NCBI GenBank assembly: GCA_001512665.1
Contig: LFSF01000044.1
Coordinates: 1-48,932 of the forward strand
Direction of reading: 5' to 3'
Length of the DNA: 48,932 bases
Origin: Clostridiales bacterium DTU073
Lineage (GTDB): Bacteria; Bacillota; Peptococcia; DRI-13; DTU073
A program made the position numbers and the translations under genes. Below the pieces are notes generated by a model. That model was given only the letters and a program-made list of their open reading frames with translations. It was not told where the DNA came from and searched no databases. Shown piece by piece: positions 1 to 8,421 of the stretch (position 1 is its first letter; every line of letters starts with the position of its first letter).

Positions 1-418
1 CCAGATATGACATAATTAAAGCAATAGTCTGTGGATGTTCGCCTTGAATAAAGTTTAAAACTTGACTAGGATCTGTTTTCCTAATAAAATCAAAGGGTTT
101 GATTTGCAAATTTGAGGATAGATGGCCAATAATTTCAATGGCCTTCTCATTACCCAAAGCTTTTTCTAAAACCTCTTTAGCGTAATCTATCCCACCTTGA
201 GCGATATAATGAGAAGCCATATAAAGTTCACTAAATTCTTTCGAAACATTCTCTAATTCGTCATTTTCTATAGTTCTAATGCTGGCTATTTCTAAAGTAA
301 GTTGTTCAATTTCCTCTTCACTAAGATATTTCATTATTTGCGCTGACTTTTCAGGCCCTAAGCTGATCATAAAAATTGACGCCTTTTGACGACCTGATAG
401 CTTACCAATCCTACCCAT
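1..418 (-). CDS. fliG: Flagellar motor switch protein FliG, N-terminal part (3' end outside window)
   Basis: The reading frame starts at ATG 418, ten bases after the fliF stop, with an AGGGGTGA Shine-Dalgarno site, and runs open off the left edge (about 139 codons visible). The visible protein begins MGRIGKLSGRQKASIFMISL, followed by a segment with GPEKSAQIMKYLSEEEI, which is the usual FliG N-terminal domain. FliG sits on the cytoplasmic face of the MS ring, binds FliF through this N-terminal domain, and through its missing C-terminal part contacts the stator for torque generation and switching. It follows fliF in the same order as in other Firmicutes. The middle and C-terminal domains are not visible, so intactness cannot be judged. 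Confidence 0.93.
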   Translation of the reverse strand, partial: MGRIGKLSGRQKASIFMISLGPEKSAQIMKYLSEEEIEQLTLEIASIRTIENDELENVSKEFSELYMASHYIAQGGIDYAKEVLEKALGNEKAIEIIGHLSSNLQIKPFDFIRKTDPSQVLNFIQGEHPQTIALIMSYL

Positions 419-428
419 TTAATCACCC

Positions 429-1970
429 CTACTCTTCTGCCAACCAGGTCTTAATTACTTTTGCAACTTCTTCAGGATTTTTCCGAACTATATTATCAAT
501 TTGTTTCTGCAAATTTTTCTTCTCCAAAGCTTCAGGTGTTAAGTCTAATTCAACACCTAACTCATCATTATTTATTGCTGCTACTTCTTGTGGTCCTGTT
601 TCTGCGTAGCTGGAATAATCACGATTCGCTATACGACGCACAACAAAAAAGGTAATTCCTATAAGCAAAAGAATAATTAACGGAGCCCGAAGCATTTTAA
701 TAATTTCCATTCTCTGCAAATAAGACTCTCTTTTTGCCAATGCTTCTTCCAATTTCGTAGTATCTTCATTATTAAAGGGTATCCCTACAACAGTAATCTG
801 GTCTCCCCTCTCCGTATTAATACCTGCGGCCTTAGCTACTGCATCTTTAATCTTACTTTCTTCCTCAGGAATCAATTCCCCATTAATAATAACAGCTAAA
901 GAAATATTGGTTATTTTGCCCGGTGCCGCAATCTTAGTTTCTATTGTTTTGCCAACTTCATAATTTGTAGTTGTCTCAGTCAATTCATACTCACTTGAAC
1001 CTGACCCTGTTCCCCCATAACTAGGTCCTGCCATATTTTCATCAGCAGGATTTCCTCCCACAGTTTGAGAATTTCCACTTGAACTTTCTTCTCTGATTTG
1101 TTCACTTCTGACTACAGGTTCCATATATTTTTCCGAATGTGTTTCCACACGATCGAAATCCATCGAGATGCTAGCTCTGACAATAGCTTTGCCGGCTCCT
1201 CTCATTTCTTCTAACATGGTTTGAATGGACTGGGCAAATTTTTTTTCATATTCTTGCTTTAAAGCTAATTGATTAGCCGAAATATATGCAGTATCTCCTG
1301 TTGATTCTACCAAATTCTCAGACAATAAATTACCGTTTACATCCATTACCGTAACATTTTCCGGCTTAAGCCCCTCTACACTATGACTAACAAAAGACAT
1401 GATTGACTTTACTTGTCCGGGGGTTAAACTGGCATAAGGCTTTAAACGTAATAATACAGATGCAGTAGCCTCTTTTTCATCCCTAATAAATAATGACGGC
1501 TGAGGCAAAGCTATATGGACTTTAGCAGTTTCCACCGCATCGAGATGTTCAATAGTACGCGTTAACTCACCTTGCAGAGCCACAAGAAATCTTACTTGCT
1601 TATCAGTATCTGTTTCTCCGAAACGAGTTTCATTAAAAGACTCAAAACCTACAACTCCACTTAAGTTAATTTCACTTGCCATATCTAAACGCAGTTGATA
1701 TTTATCTTTAGCACTTACTAAAATCGTGGTGCCTTCATCTGTTAGTTGATAAGGTACATTTTCTTCCTTTAATTTTGCGGTAATAGCACTGGCATTCTCT
1801 GGGCTTAATCCTGAATAAAGGATTTCCATTTGTGGTTTATTAAAAAGTAATATTGCAATAATCATAATTATAAATAAAACAACGATAATTAAAATACTGG
1901 CTCTTTGCCATTTAGAAAGTTTTTGCCATAAATTATTTATTTGTTCTAGGATTTGAGCCCTCACATCCAA
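429..1970 (-). CDS. fliF: Flagellar MS-ring protein FliF
   Basis: A 513-residue protein, close to the usual FliF length. A transmembrane helix lies near residues 22-45 (ILIIVVLFIIMIIAILLF) and a second near 425-444 (APLIILLLIGITFFVV), bracketing the periplasmic ring-building motifs. The C-terminal tail ends in a charged stretch (NPEEVAKVIKTWLAEE) typical of the part that binds FliG. FliF forms the membrane ring on which the basal body, switch and export gate assemble. The start is a TTG at 1970 with a GAGGTGAG Shine-Dalgarno site six bases upstream. It lies between fliE and fliG in a tight operon. The identification is firm; only the unusual start codon leaves room for doubt. Confidence 0.95.
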   Translation of the reverse strand: MDVRAQILEQINNLWQKLSKWQRASILIIVVLFIIMIIAILLFNKPQMEILYSGLSPENASAITAKLKEENVPYQLTDEGTTILVSAKDKYQLRLDMASEINLSGVVGFESFNETRFGETDTDKQVRFLVALQGELTRTIEHLDAVETAKVHIALPQPSLFIRDEKEATASVLLRLKPYASLTPGQVKSIMSFVSHSVEGLKPENVTVMDVNGNLLSENLVESTGDTAYISANQLALKQEYEKKFAQSIQTMLEEMRGAGKAIVRASISMDFDRVETHSEKYMEPVVRSEQIREESSSGNSQTVGGNPADENMAGPSYGGTGSGSSEYELTETTTNYEVGKTIETKIAAPGKITNISLAVIINGELIPEEESKIKDAVAKAAGINTERGDQITVVGIPFNNEDTTKLEEALAKRESYLQRMEIIKMLRAPLIILLLIGITFFVVRRIANRDYSSYAETGPQEVAAINNDELGVELDLTPEALEKKNLQKQIDNIVRKNPEEVAKVIKTWLAEE

Positions 1971-1987
1971 ATTGTCTCACCTCAAAA

Positions 1988-2284
1988 TTAGATCTGCATT
2001 CTCATTAACTCTTGATAAGCTTCAATTACTTTGTTTCTTATTTGTATAGTCAATTGCAATGCTAGAGCAGCCTTTTCTGTAGCAAGAACAACCTGATGTA
2101 ATTCCACATCATCACCAATAGTAAAATCTTTCGTTATCTGTTCTGCTTGCAATTGAGTTTTATTTACATTGTTTAAAGCATCTTTTAAAAACTCTCCAAA
2201 GTTCTGTGTCTTTTCCTTTTTTTCTTGATTATAAATTTTTTCTAATTCAAAAACCGGCAAAGATTCTATTCCCTTAATATCCAT
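1988..2284 (-). CDS. fliE: Flagellar hook-basal body protein FliE
   Basis: A 98-residue protein, typical FliE length, with the conserved C-terminal part containing ATEKAALALQLTIQIRNKVI and YQELMRMQI. FliE is a small exported protein joining the FliF MS ring to the proximal rod and is among the first substrates of the flagellar secretion apparatus. The ATG at 2284 has an AAGGAGAT Shine-Dalgarno site. It is spaced 17 bases before fliF and 14 bases after flgC, so co-translation in one operon is likely. Family assignment rests on the C-terminal motif, length and gene order together. Confidence 0.93.
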   Translation of the reverse strand: MDIKGIESLPVFELEKIYNQEKKEKTQNFGEFLKDALNNVNKTQLQAEQITKDFTIGDDVELHQVVLATEKAALALQLTIQIRNKVIEAYQELMRMQI

Positions 2285-2298
2285 ATGTTATCTCCTTA

Positions 2299-2742
2299 TT
2301 AACGTCCTATTTCTAAAGTCTTTAAAAACATACTTTTCGTAGCATTCATAGCTGTTACATTAGCCTCATAAGAACGTGAAGCTGTGATTAACTCCACCAT
2401 TTCTTTCATTACATCAACATTGGGATATTCAACATACCCATCTGCAGATGCTTGCGGATGTTGCGGATCATAAACACGTTTCAAAGGAGTGGAGTCTTCT
2501 ATAATCCCTAATACTCTAACTCCGCTATAGGGTGCTTTTCTTTTTATCGAATCTTGTAAAACATTCCTAAAATTTTCATCAGCTACCTGTGGGGCAAGAA
2601 TAGCAATTTTCCTACGATAAGGACCGCCCCCCACTGTTTGAGTGGAATTAGCATTGGCGATATTAGAAGAAATAACATCCATACGTAAACGCTCTGCGCT
2701 AAGACCGGAAGCACTAATATTCAAAGATTCAAAAAGACCCAT
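2299..2742 (-). CDS. flgC: Flagellar basal-body rod protein FlgC
   Basis: A 147-residue rod protein. The N-terminal motif SLNISASGLSAERLRMDVIS followed by SNIANANST is the conserved rod/hook family signature, and the C-terminal coiled-coil segment ends in SYEANVTAMNATKSMFLKTL, typical of FlgC. The protein is exported and polymerises into the proximal rod with FlgB. An upstream TTG (2745) is in frame, but the ATG at 2742 has a GGGAGG site nine bases upstream and gives the usual MGLFES start. Its start nearly abuts the flgB stop at 2746, suggesting translational coupling. Confidence 0.94.
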   Translation of the reverse strand: MGLFESLNISASGLSAERLRMDVISSNIANANSTQTVGGGPYRRKIAILAPQVADENFRNVLQDSIKRKAPYSGVRVLGIIEDSTPLKRVYDPQHPQASADGYVEYPNVDVMKEMVELITASRSYEANVTAMNATKSMFLKTLEIGR

Positions 2743-2745
2743 CAA

Positions 2746-3138
2746 TTAACGCCTCCCTTCTGAAATTGCTTGTCTTAACAAGCTAAGGTGAGATGATAAA
2801 AAATGAGCAAGACTATTGAAATAAAGATTGTTTTCTGCTAATGTTGCTAACTCAATATCTATATCGACATTATTGCCGTCTGTTCGTAAGCTCGTTTGCT
2901 GTTCCTGAATAATAAGCGGCTTTGTTGAATCAATAGAATTATTGATATGTAAAGAATTAGTTGTTTTCATGGGAAGCTGTGGATTAATTGCCTCATCAAG
3001 TGTTGAGCGAAAGTCCACATCACTTCTTTTAAAACCCGGAGTATTGGCATTACTGATATTATTACTAAGAACATTATGTCGTACCGTACTACCACTCATA
3101 GCTTTTTCCAGTAAATTCATTAAGCCTGTCTTGAGCAT
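2746..3138 (-). CDS. flgB: Flagellar basal-body rod protein FlgB
   Basis: A 130-residue rod protein with the motif HNVLSNNISNANTPGFKRSD near the N terminus, the rod/hook signature. The frame can be opened upstream at TTG 3168, ATG 3165 or ATG 3153, but the ATG at 3138 has a GGAAGTG Shine-Dalgarno site six bases upstream and gives MLKTGLMNLLEKAM, the same length and start as FlgB proteins in Bacillus. FlgB is the first rod subunit above FliE. It is the first gene of the flagellar block here, after the codY terminator. No convincing flagellar sigma factor promoter was found; a loose sigma-A-like site (TTGAAA, 18 bases, TAGAAT) lies upstream of it on the minus strand. Confidence 0.93.
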   Translation of the reverse strand: MLKTGLMNLLEKAMSGSTVRHNVLSNNISNANTPGFKRSDVDFRSTLDEAINPQLPMKTTNSLHINNSIDSTKPLIIQEQQTSLRTDGNNVDIDIELATLAENNLYFNSLAHFLSSHLSLLRQAISEGRR

Positions 3139-3293
3139 ACTAATCACTTCCATAAATAATCTCATCAAAAAACTTAATTTGACACTACCTATATAAATTC
3201 TAGTTGTTTCAACAAATTCCTTTCAAGAATCTATATTTTTTTACTTTATCGAGATTATTATCATTTTCTTATCGCAGTTTTCTTTTTCTTTAA

Positions 3294-3334
3294 AAATAAA
3301 GAGCTATGGTTTTTTTTACCATAGCTCTTTATTT
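3294..3334 (-). terminator. Intrinsic terminator after codY
   Basis: A 17-base perfect inverted repeat (arms AAATAAAGAGCTATGGT and its complement at 3294-3310 and 3318-3334) encloses a loop of seven bases. On the minus strand it follows the codY stop and the distal arm is A/T-rich and runs into further A/T-rich sequence. It separates the dprA-codY operon from the flagellar genes, so the latter probably have their own promoter or depend on readthrough. Confidence 0.8.
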
Positions 3335-3357
3335 ATTTTTACTAAATTCTATCAGTC

Positions 3358-4143
3358 TTATGTTAATTTCATTTTTGCCAGTTCATCTAAGAGATTTTCA
3401 TTAAGAATTCTAATATATGTTCCTTTCATCCCTAAGGATTTCGATTCAATCACACCGGCACTTTCAAATTTTCTTAAAGCATTAACAATAACCGAACGTG
3501 TAATTCCTACACGGTCTGCAATTTTACTAGCTACTAATAGACCTTCCTTACCATTTAATTCTGCAAAAATATGTTCAATGGCTTCTAACTCCGAATAAGA
3601 CAGAGTGCCAATAGCTACCTGAACTGCAGCTTTACGTCTGGCTTCGTCTTCAATTCTTTCGGCTTTGGAACGAAGTATTTCCATGCCAATTACTGTTGCA
3701 CCATATTCAGCTAAAACTAAATCTTGATAAGTAAACTCTTGTTCATATTTAACAAGCAATAAAGTACCTTGTCTTTCACCACCACCAATGATAGGAACAA
3801 CTGTGGTAATTTTGTCATTAAAACTACAGTTGAAATCAGCACTGAAAATACATTCAGATACTTCCTTCTTCATATTGGCATAAGTCTGAGTTATTCTCAT
3901 GAGATCTTCGTTGTATGATTCAGGAAACCTTTCAGTTTTGGTCACAATATCCTCAATGGTTGGACAGTTGAAACCATCCATAAAGGCATATCCCAAAATT
4001 TTACCTCTCCGCCCAACAATATAAATGTTACAATCAATCAAATCACTCAACACATTGGCCATTTCGGTAAACTCTACGGGATTCCCGGCTGATTTTTGTA
4101 AAAGCTTATTTACTGTACGTGTTTTTTCTAATAGTAATTTCAT
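3358..4143 (-). CDS. codY: GTP-sensing global transcriptional repressor CodY
   Basis: A 261-residue protein matching CodY along its length. The N-terminal GAF-type ligand domain (about 1-155) includes [11 protein letters not shown] and [15 protein letters not shown]; the winged helix-turn-helix is [20 protein letters not shown] followed by [20 protein letters not shown]. CodY binds DNA when GTP and branched-chain amino acids are plentiful and represses nitrogen, amino acid and stationary-phase genes in low-GC Gram-positive bacteria. The ATG at 4143 has a GAGGAGG site. It lies 23 bases after hslU, as in Bacillus, at the end of an operon closed by a terminator. Confidence 0.97.
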   Translation of the reverse strand: MKLLLEKTRTVNKLLQKSAGNPVEFTEMANVLSDLIDCNIYIVGRRGKILGYAFMDGFNCPTIEDIVTKTERFPESYNEDLMRITQTYANMKKEVSECIFSADFNCSFNDKITTVVPIIGGGERQGTLLLVKYEQEFTYQDLVLAEYGATVIGMEILRSKAERIEDEARRKAAVQVAIGTLSYSELEAIEHIFAELNGKEGLLVASKIADRVGITRSVIVNALRKFESAGVIESKSLGMKGTYIRILNENLLDELAKMKLT

Positions 4144-4166
4144 AAAATTTTATCCTCCTCATTTTT

Positions 4167-5561
4167 TTACAAAATATATCGGCTTAAATCATCATTACCA
4201 ACAATGGTGTTTAATTTTTCTTTTACATAATTATTGTCAATGATTACCTTTTTAGCTTCCATTTCAGGTGCTTCAAACAGTAAATCTTCCAATAATTTTT
4301 CCATTATCGTATGAAGCCGACGTGCACCGATATTTTCTGTTTGACTATTAACAGTATAAGCAATTTCTGCAATTTCTTCAATAGCATTTTCAGTAAATTC
4401 TAGCAATACCCCCTCAGTCTTTAATAATTCTGTATATTGTATAATCAATGAATTACGTGGTTGAATTAAAATTAGTTTAAAATCATCACGTTTTAAGCTT
4501 TCTAATTCCACACGAATCGGAAATCGACCTTGCAATTCAGGAATTAAATCCGAAGGTTTATTTGTATGAAAAGCACCGGCGGCTATAAACAGAATATAAT
4601 CTGTTTTCACCGGTCCATACTTCGTCATAACTGTCGAACCTTCAATAATTGGCAAGATATCTCTTTGTACACCTCCTCTGGAGATATCTGGACCATATGT
4701 ATCCTTACCTGCTATTTTATCCATTTCATCTATAAAAATAATTCCATTTTGCTCAGTACGTTTTATAGATTCACTAATCACTTCATCCATATCTATAAGC
4801 TTTTGCGCCTCTGTCTGCGTAAGAATTTTTCTTGCCTGTGCAACAGTAACTTTTTTCTTTTTCTTTTTTTTGGGAAAAAAATTGCCAAACATATCTTGAA
4901 AACTCATACCTAATTCTTCCAAACTACTGCCAACAAAAAAATCCATTGATGTAGTTGGTGTATCTTCAACCTCTATCTCTACATATTCCTGATCCAATTC
5001 CCCCTTTAATAATTTTTCTTTGATTATTTTTCTCTTTAAATTTATTTCATTCTCTGATTCTGTAAATTGCTCATCTGAATCTGTATTCGTAGCTCCAAAT
5101 AAAACTTCAAAGGGGTTTTGTCTAGAAGAATTAGCCTTAGACAAACTAGGCACTAATAATTTAACAATAACTTCATCAGCCAATTGAGAAGCTTGTTTTT
5201 CCACCACATTTATTTTTTCTTCTTTGACCATAGTGATTGATAATTCTACCAAATCTCTGACCATTGACTCTACATCTCGGCCAACATACCCAACTTCAGT
5301 AAATTTTGTAGCTTCTACTTTAATGAAAGGAGCTTTTACTAAACGGGCAAGCCTCCGAGCAATTTCGGTTTTTCCTACACCTGTTGGTCCAATCATCAGA
5401 ATATTTTTAGGCACAACCTCATCACGTAATTCCTTTGACAGTTGATTCCTACGATATCGATTCCGCAAAGCAATAGCAACACTCTTTTTCGCTTTTTCCT
5501 GACCTACTATATATTTATCTAATTCAGCCACTATTTCTCTAGGGGTAAATTCTTTAGTCAT
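4167..5561 (-). CDS. hslU: ATP-dependent protease ATPase subunit HslU (ClpY)
   Basis: A 464-residue AAA+ unfoldase. It has the N-terminal [20 protein letters not shown] motif, Walker [18 protein letters not shown], Walker [12 protein letters not shown], and the C-terminal sensor segment with [17 protein letters not shown]. The C-terminal tail ends DDLSRYIL, the peptide that docks into HslV. HslU unfolds substrates and feeds them to the HslV chamber. A TTG two codons earlier is in frame, but the ATG at 5561 has an AGAGGG site. The I-domain contains a run of seven lysines ([14 protein letters not shown]) encoded with a tract of eight A residues. It sits between hslV and codY, the normal order. 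Confidence 0.96.
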   Translation of the reverse strand: MTKEFTPREIVAELDKYIVGQEKAKKSVAIALRNRYRRNQLSKELRDEVVPKNILMIGPTGVGKTEIARRLARLVKAPFIKVEATKFTEVGYVGRDVESMVRDLVELSITMVKEEKINVVEKQASQLADEVIVKLLVPSLSKANSSRQNPFEVLFGATNTDSDEQFTESENEINLKRKIIKEKLLKGELDQEYVEIEVEDTPTTSMDFFVGSSLEELGMSFQDMFGNFFPKKKKKKKVTVAQARKILTQTEAQKLIDMDEVISESIKRTEQNGIIFIDEMDKIAGKDTYGPDISRGGVQRDILPIIEGSTVMTKYGPVKTDYILFIAAGAFHTNKPSDLIPELQGRFPIRVELESLKRDDFKLILIQPRNSLIIQYTELLKTEGVLLEFTENAIEEIAEIAYTVNSQTENIGARRLHTIMEKLLEDLLFEAPEMEAKKVIIDNNYVKEKLNTIVGNDDLSRYIL

Positions 5562-5603
5562 AATCAACCCTCTTTCAATTTCAACAAAATACTACTCATA
5601 TAT

Positions 5604-6140
5604 TTATTCCGATATTGTTTCTATAGTAAGATGATTATTTGTATAAACACAAATAGAAGCCGCAATTTCCATAGCTGTTTGCACAATCTCAGCCGGAGAA
5701 CAATCAGAATGCTTCAGCAAAGCTCTGGCTGCAGCTAAAGCATATGGACCGCCTGAACCGATTACCGCTATACCGTCATCAGGTTCAATAACTTCACCGG
5801 TACCGGAAATAATTAACAAACTATTCTTATCTGCTACAACCAACATAGCCTCTAAATTTCGTAAAACTTTATCTGTACGCCAAGTCTTAGCAAGCTCCAC
5901 CGCAGACCTAAGTAAATTACCATGATACTCTTCTAGCTTCTTTTCAAATTTTTCAAACAAGGCAAAAGCGTCCGCAACAGATCCGGCAAAACCGGCAATT
6001 ACTTTACCATGATATAATCTTCTAATTTTTTTAGAATGATGTTTCATAATTATTTTATCACCAAGAGTTACCTGTCCGTCACCGGCCAAGGCAACTTCAT
6101 TCCCTCTTTTGACACCAATAATAGTAGTTCCGTGAAACAC
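5604..6140 (-). CDS. hslV: ATP-dependent protease proteolytic subunit HslV (ClpQ)
   Basis: A 178-residue proteasome-like peptidase. The start is GTG 6140 with an AGAGGTGA site, giving [18 protein letters not shown]; processing before the first Thr would expose the catalytic N-terminal threonine. The motifs [37 protein letters not shown] and [19 protein letters not shown] are typical. HslV forms the double-hexamer chamber capped by HslU. The B. subtilis homologue is unusual in using Ser, whereas here a Thr-Thr pair is present, suggesting a conventional Thr protease. It lies 14 bases after xerC and 42 before hslU. Confidence 0.96.
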   Translation of the reverse strand: MFHGTTIIGVKRGNEVALAGDGQVTLGDKIIMKHHSKKIRRLYHGKVIAGFAGSVADAFALFEKFEKKLEEYHGNLLRSAVELAKTWRTDKVLRNLEAMLVVADKNSLLIISGTGEVIEPDDGIAVIGSGGPYALAAARALLKHSDCSPAEIVQTAMEIAASICVYTNNHLTIETISE

Positions 6141-6154
6141 GTAGGATCACCTCT

Positions 6155-7060
6155 TTAAGCTCTGGGATGAGTTAAATGATAGACTTTACGAAGTTTCTTT
6201 CGGGAAACATGGGTATAAATTTGCGTCGAAGAAATTTTTTTATGTCCTAATAATTCTTGTACCACTCTTAAATCAGCACCGTGGTCCAAAAGATGCGTAG
6301 CAAAACTATGGCGGAAACCATGTGGAGAAAGAATTTCTTTAACTCCGGCCTGTCGACAATACTTATTTACTATTGTTCTTACCGAACGGTCAGAAAGCCG
6401 TCCCCCTTTTTGGTTAATAAAAAGAGCTTTTTCCGGTTTGATAGACCACAATGGGCGAGCTTTTTTTAAGTACAGCTGTAAGGCCTTTATTGCTTCCTTC
6501 CCAATGGGTACAACTCTCTCCCTACTGCCTTTACCAAAAACCCGGACATATCCATATGACAAATCTATATTAGCTAAATCCAGAGAAACTAATTCACTAA
6601 CCCGGATTCCTGCACCATATAATAGCTCCAAAATCGCTTTATCTCTAATCCCAGTTTCACTATGTAAAGAAGGTTGCTGCAAAACAGCTTCCATTTCGCC
6701 TTGTTCTAAATACTGCGGTAACTTTTTAGGTATCTTCGGCGAGGATACATGGTCAAGAGGATTATGTTGAATAATTTCTTTCTTTAAAAGATAGCGATAA
6801 AAACTTTTTAGTGCGGCTAAACGCCGAGCAATAGTGCTTTTAGAAAGATTTCTATCATTTAAATATACTAAATATTTTCTAATGGTAGTATGATTTATTT
6901 CATTAATATCTAAAGATAGTATATCATATTTTAATTCGTTTTCTAAATAATTAAAGAAATCATGCCAATCATTATTATACGACGTAATTGTCATTTTTGC
7001 CATATTTTTTTCATTTTCTAAATAAGTAATATAACTGTCTACCAAAGGTACTAATAGCAT
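6155..7060 (-). CDS. xerC: Tyrosine recombinase XerC (CodV-type)
   Basis: A 301-residue site-specific recombinase. The SAM-like core-binding domain fills about 1-95; the catalytic domain carries Arg in GAGIRVSELVSL, Lys in FGKGSRERVVPIG, the box HGFRHSFATHLL, and the nucleophilic Tyr in HKKISSTQIYTHV. With XerD it resolves chromosome dimers at dif. The frame opens 10 codons earlier at a TTG, but the ATG at 7060 overlaps the trmFO stop as TGATG and gives [19 protein letters not shown], aligning with other XerC starts. The stop-start overlap implies translational coupling. Position between trmFO and hslV supports the XerC rather than XerD role. Confidence 0.94.
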   Translation of the reverse strand: MLLVPLVDSYITYLENEKNMAKMTITSYNNDWHDFFNYLENELKYDILSLDINEINHTTIRKYLVYLNDRNLSKSTIARRLAALKSFYRYLLKKEIIQHNPLDHVSSPKIPKKLPQYLEQGEMEAVLQQPSLHSETGIRDKAILELLYGAGIRVSELVSLDLANIDLSYGYVRVFGKGSRERVVPIGKEAIKALQLYLKKARPLWSIKPEKALFINQKGGRLSDRSVRTIVNKYCRQAGVKEILSPHGFRHSFATHLLDHGADLRVVQELLGHKKISSTQIYTHVSRKKLRKVYHLTHPRA

Positions 7061-8376
7061 CACATCACATCCAAAATGTCCTTTTTCCAAGTCTTTATCG
7101 CCTCTAATGCTCTTTCTGCCAGCAAAGAATTTCTCCTTTTTTTATCTCTAATTTTTTCTGTTAATGGTGGCAATAAACCAAAAGTTATATTCATTGGTTG
7201 AAAATTATCTGTTTGTGTTTCTGCAATATAATGTAGTAAGGAGCCATGTGCTGATTCCCTAGGGAAAACTACCGGTTCTAAGCCTTTGTACAGCCGGCTG
7301 GCATTAATACCGGCAATAAGTCCTGAAGCAGTTGATTCCACATAGCCCTCCACACCGGAAAGCTGCCCGGCAATCAAAAGGTGGGGAAACTCCCGCAACT
7401 GCGTCGTTTGGCTTAAAACTTCAGGAGAATTTATAAACGTATTGCGGTGCATTTTACCATAACGGGCAAATTCCGCCTTTTCCAAACCAGGAATCATTCT
7501 AAAGACTCTCTTTTGTTCATTCCATTTTAAATTGGTTTGAAATCCAACCATGTTAAACAGCGCTCCTGCAGCATCTTCCCGCCGTAATTGGACAACACCT
7601 ACAATTTTGTTCCCGCTTTTTGCATCACTAAGACCTACAGGTTTTAAAGGTCCAAAAAGCATTGTTTGATATCCACGTTTAGCCATCACTTCAATAGGCA
7701 TACAACCTTCAAAACAACGGTCCTTTTCAAAATCTTTAAGCGGATAAACTTCTGCCTCGATTAAATTTCGGTAAAATTTAGCATATTCCTCCTCATTCAA
7801 GGGACAATTTAGATAATCTGCAGAGCCTTTTCCATAACGAGATGCCCAAAAAACTCGATCGTAATCAATGGTTTCTCCATAAATAATCGGAGCAGCCGCA
7901 TCATAAAAATAAAGATGAGCCTTGCCCGTAAGTTTAGCAATCTCTGCCGCTAATTTATCACTAGTCAGCGGACCTGTAGTAATAACGGTTATTTCCTCTT
8001 TCCGCAAAGAAAAAACTTCCTCCCGTACTACTTCAATCAATGGATGTGCTAGTATTTTTTCCGTAACCAATTGGGAAAAAGCTTTTCTATCCACAGCCAA
8101 CGCTCCGCCTGCCGGCACACTGGTACTATCAGCACAAAACATAATTAAAGAGTCCAATAAGCGCATTTCTTCTTTTAATAGTCCTACCGCATTATGCAAA
8201 CTATTAGCGCGCAAAGAATTACTGCAAACTAATTCTGCCAAAAGATTACTGCTATGTGCAGGTGTCGTTTTTCCCGGTCTCATTTCGAATAACTTAACTT
8301 TGATCCCTTTTTGAGCGATCTGCCAAGCCGCTTCACTACCGGCTAAACCTCCACCAATCACCTTAATATATTCCAA
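7060..8376 (-). CDS. trmFO: tRNA (uracil-54-C5) methyltransferase, folate-dependent, TrmFO (Gid)
   Basis: A 438-residue flavoprotein with an N-terminal dinucleotide fold ([19 protein letters not shown]) and the family motif [20 protein letters not shown] followed by VCSNSLR. A late segment, [20 protein letters not shown], is also conserved. TrmFO uses methylenetetrahydrofolate and FADH2 to make ribothymidine at position 54 of tRNA in Gram-positive bacteria. The ATG at 8376 lies 45 bases after topA; the stop overlaps the xerC start. Gene order topA-trmFO-xerC is the classic Firmicute arrangement. Confidence 0.96.
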   Translation of the reverse strand: MEYIKVIGGGLAGSEAAWQIAQKGIKVKLFEMRPGKTTPAHSSNLLAELVCSNSLRANSLHNAVGLLKEEMRLLDSLIMFCADSTSVPAGGALAVDRKAFSQLVTEKILAHPLIEVVREEVFSLRKEEITVITTGPLTSDKLAAEIAKLTGKAHLYFYDAAAPIIYGETIDYDRVFWASRYGKGSADYLNCPLNEEEYAKFYRNLIEAEVYPLKDFEKDRCFEGCMPIEVMAKRGYQTMLFGPLKPVGLSDAKSGNKIVGVVQLRREDAAGALFNMVGFQTNLKWNEQKRVFRMIPGLEKAEFARYGKMHRNTFINSPEVLSQTTQLREFPHLLIAGQLSGVEGYVESTASGLIAGINASRLYKGLEPVVFPRESAHGSLLHYIAETQTDNFQPMNITFGLLPPLTEKIRDKKRRNSLLAERALEAIKTWKKDILDVM

Positions 8377-8421
8377 CTTTTTCCCTCCGGCAATATCAAT
8401 GTAAATTAGTAAATTTAGTTA

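Noticed and set aside
4860-4890. Programmed frameshift at the A8 tract in hslU
   Set aside because: The frame is open and encodes the expected lysine-rich loop, so no frameshift is needed.
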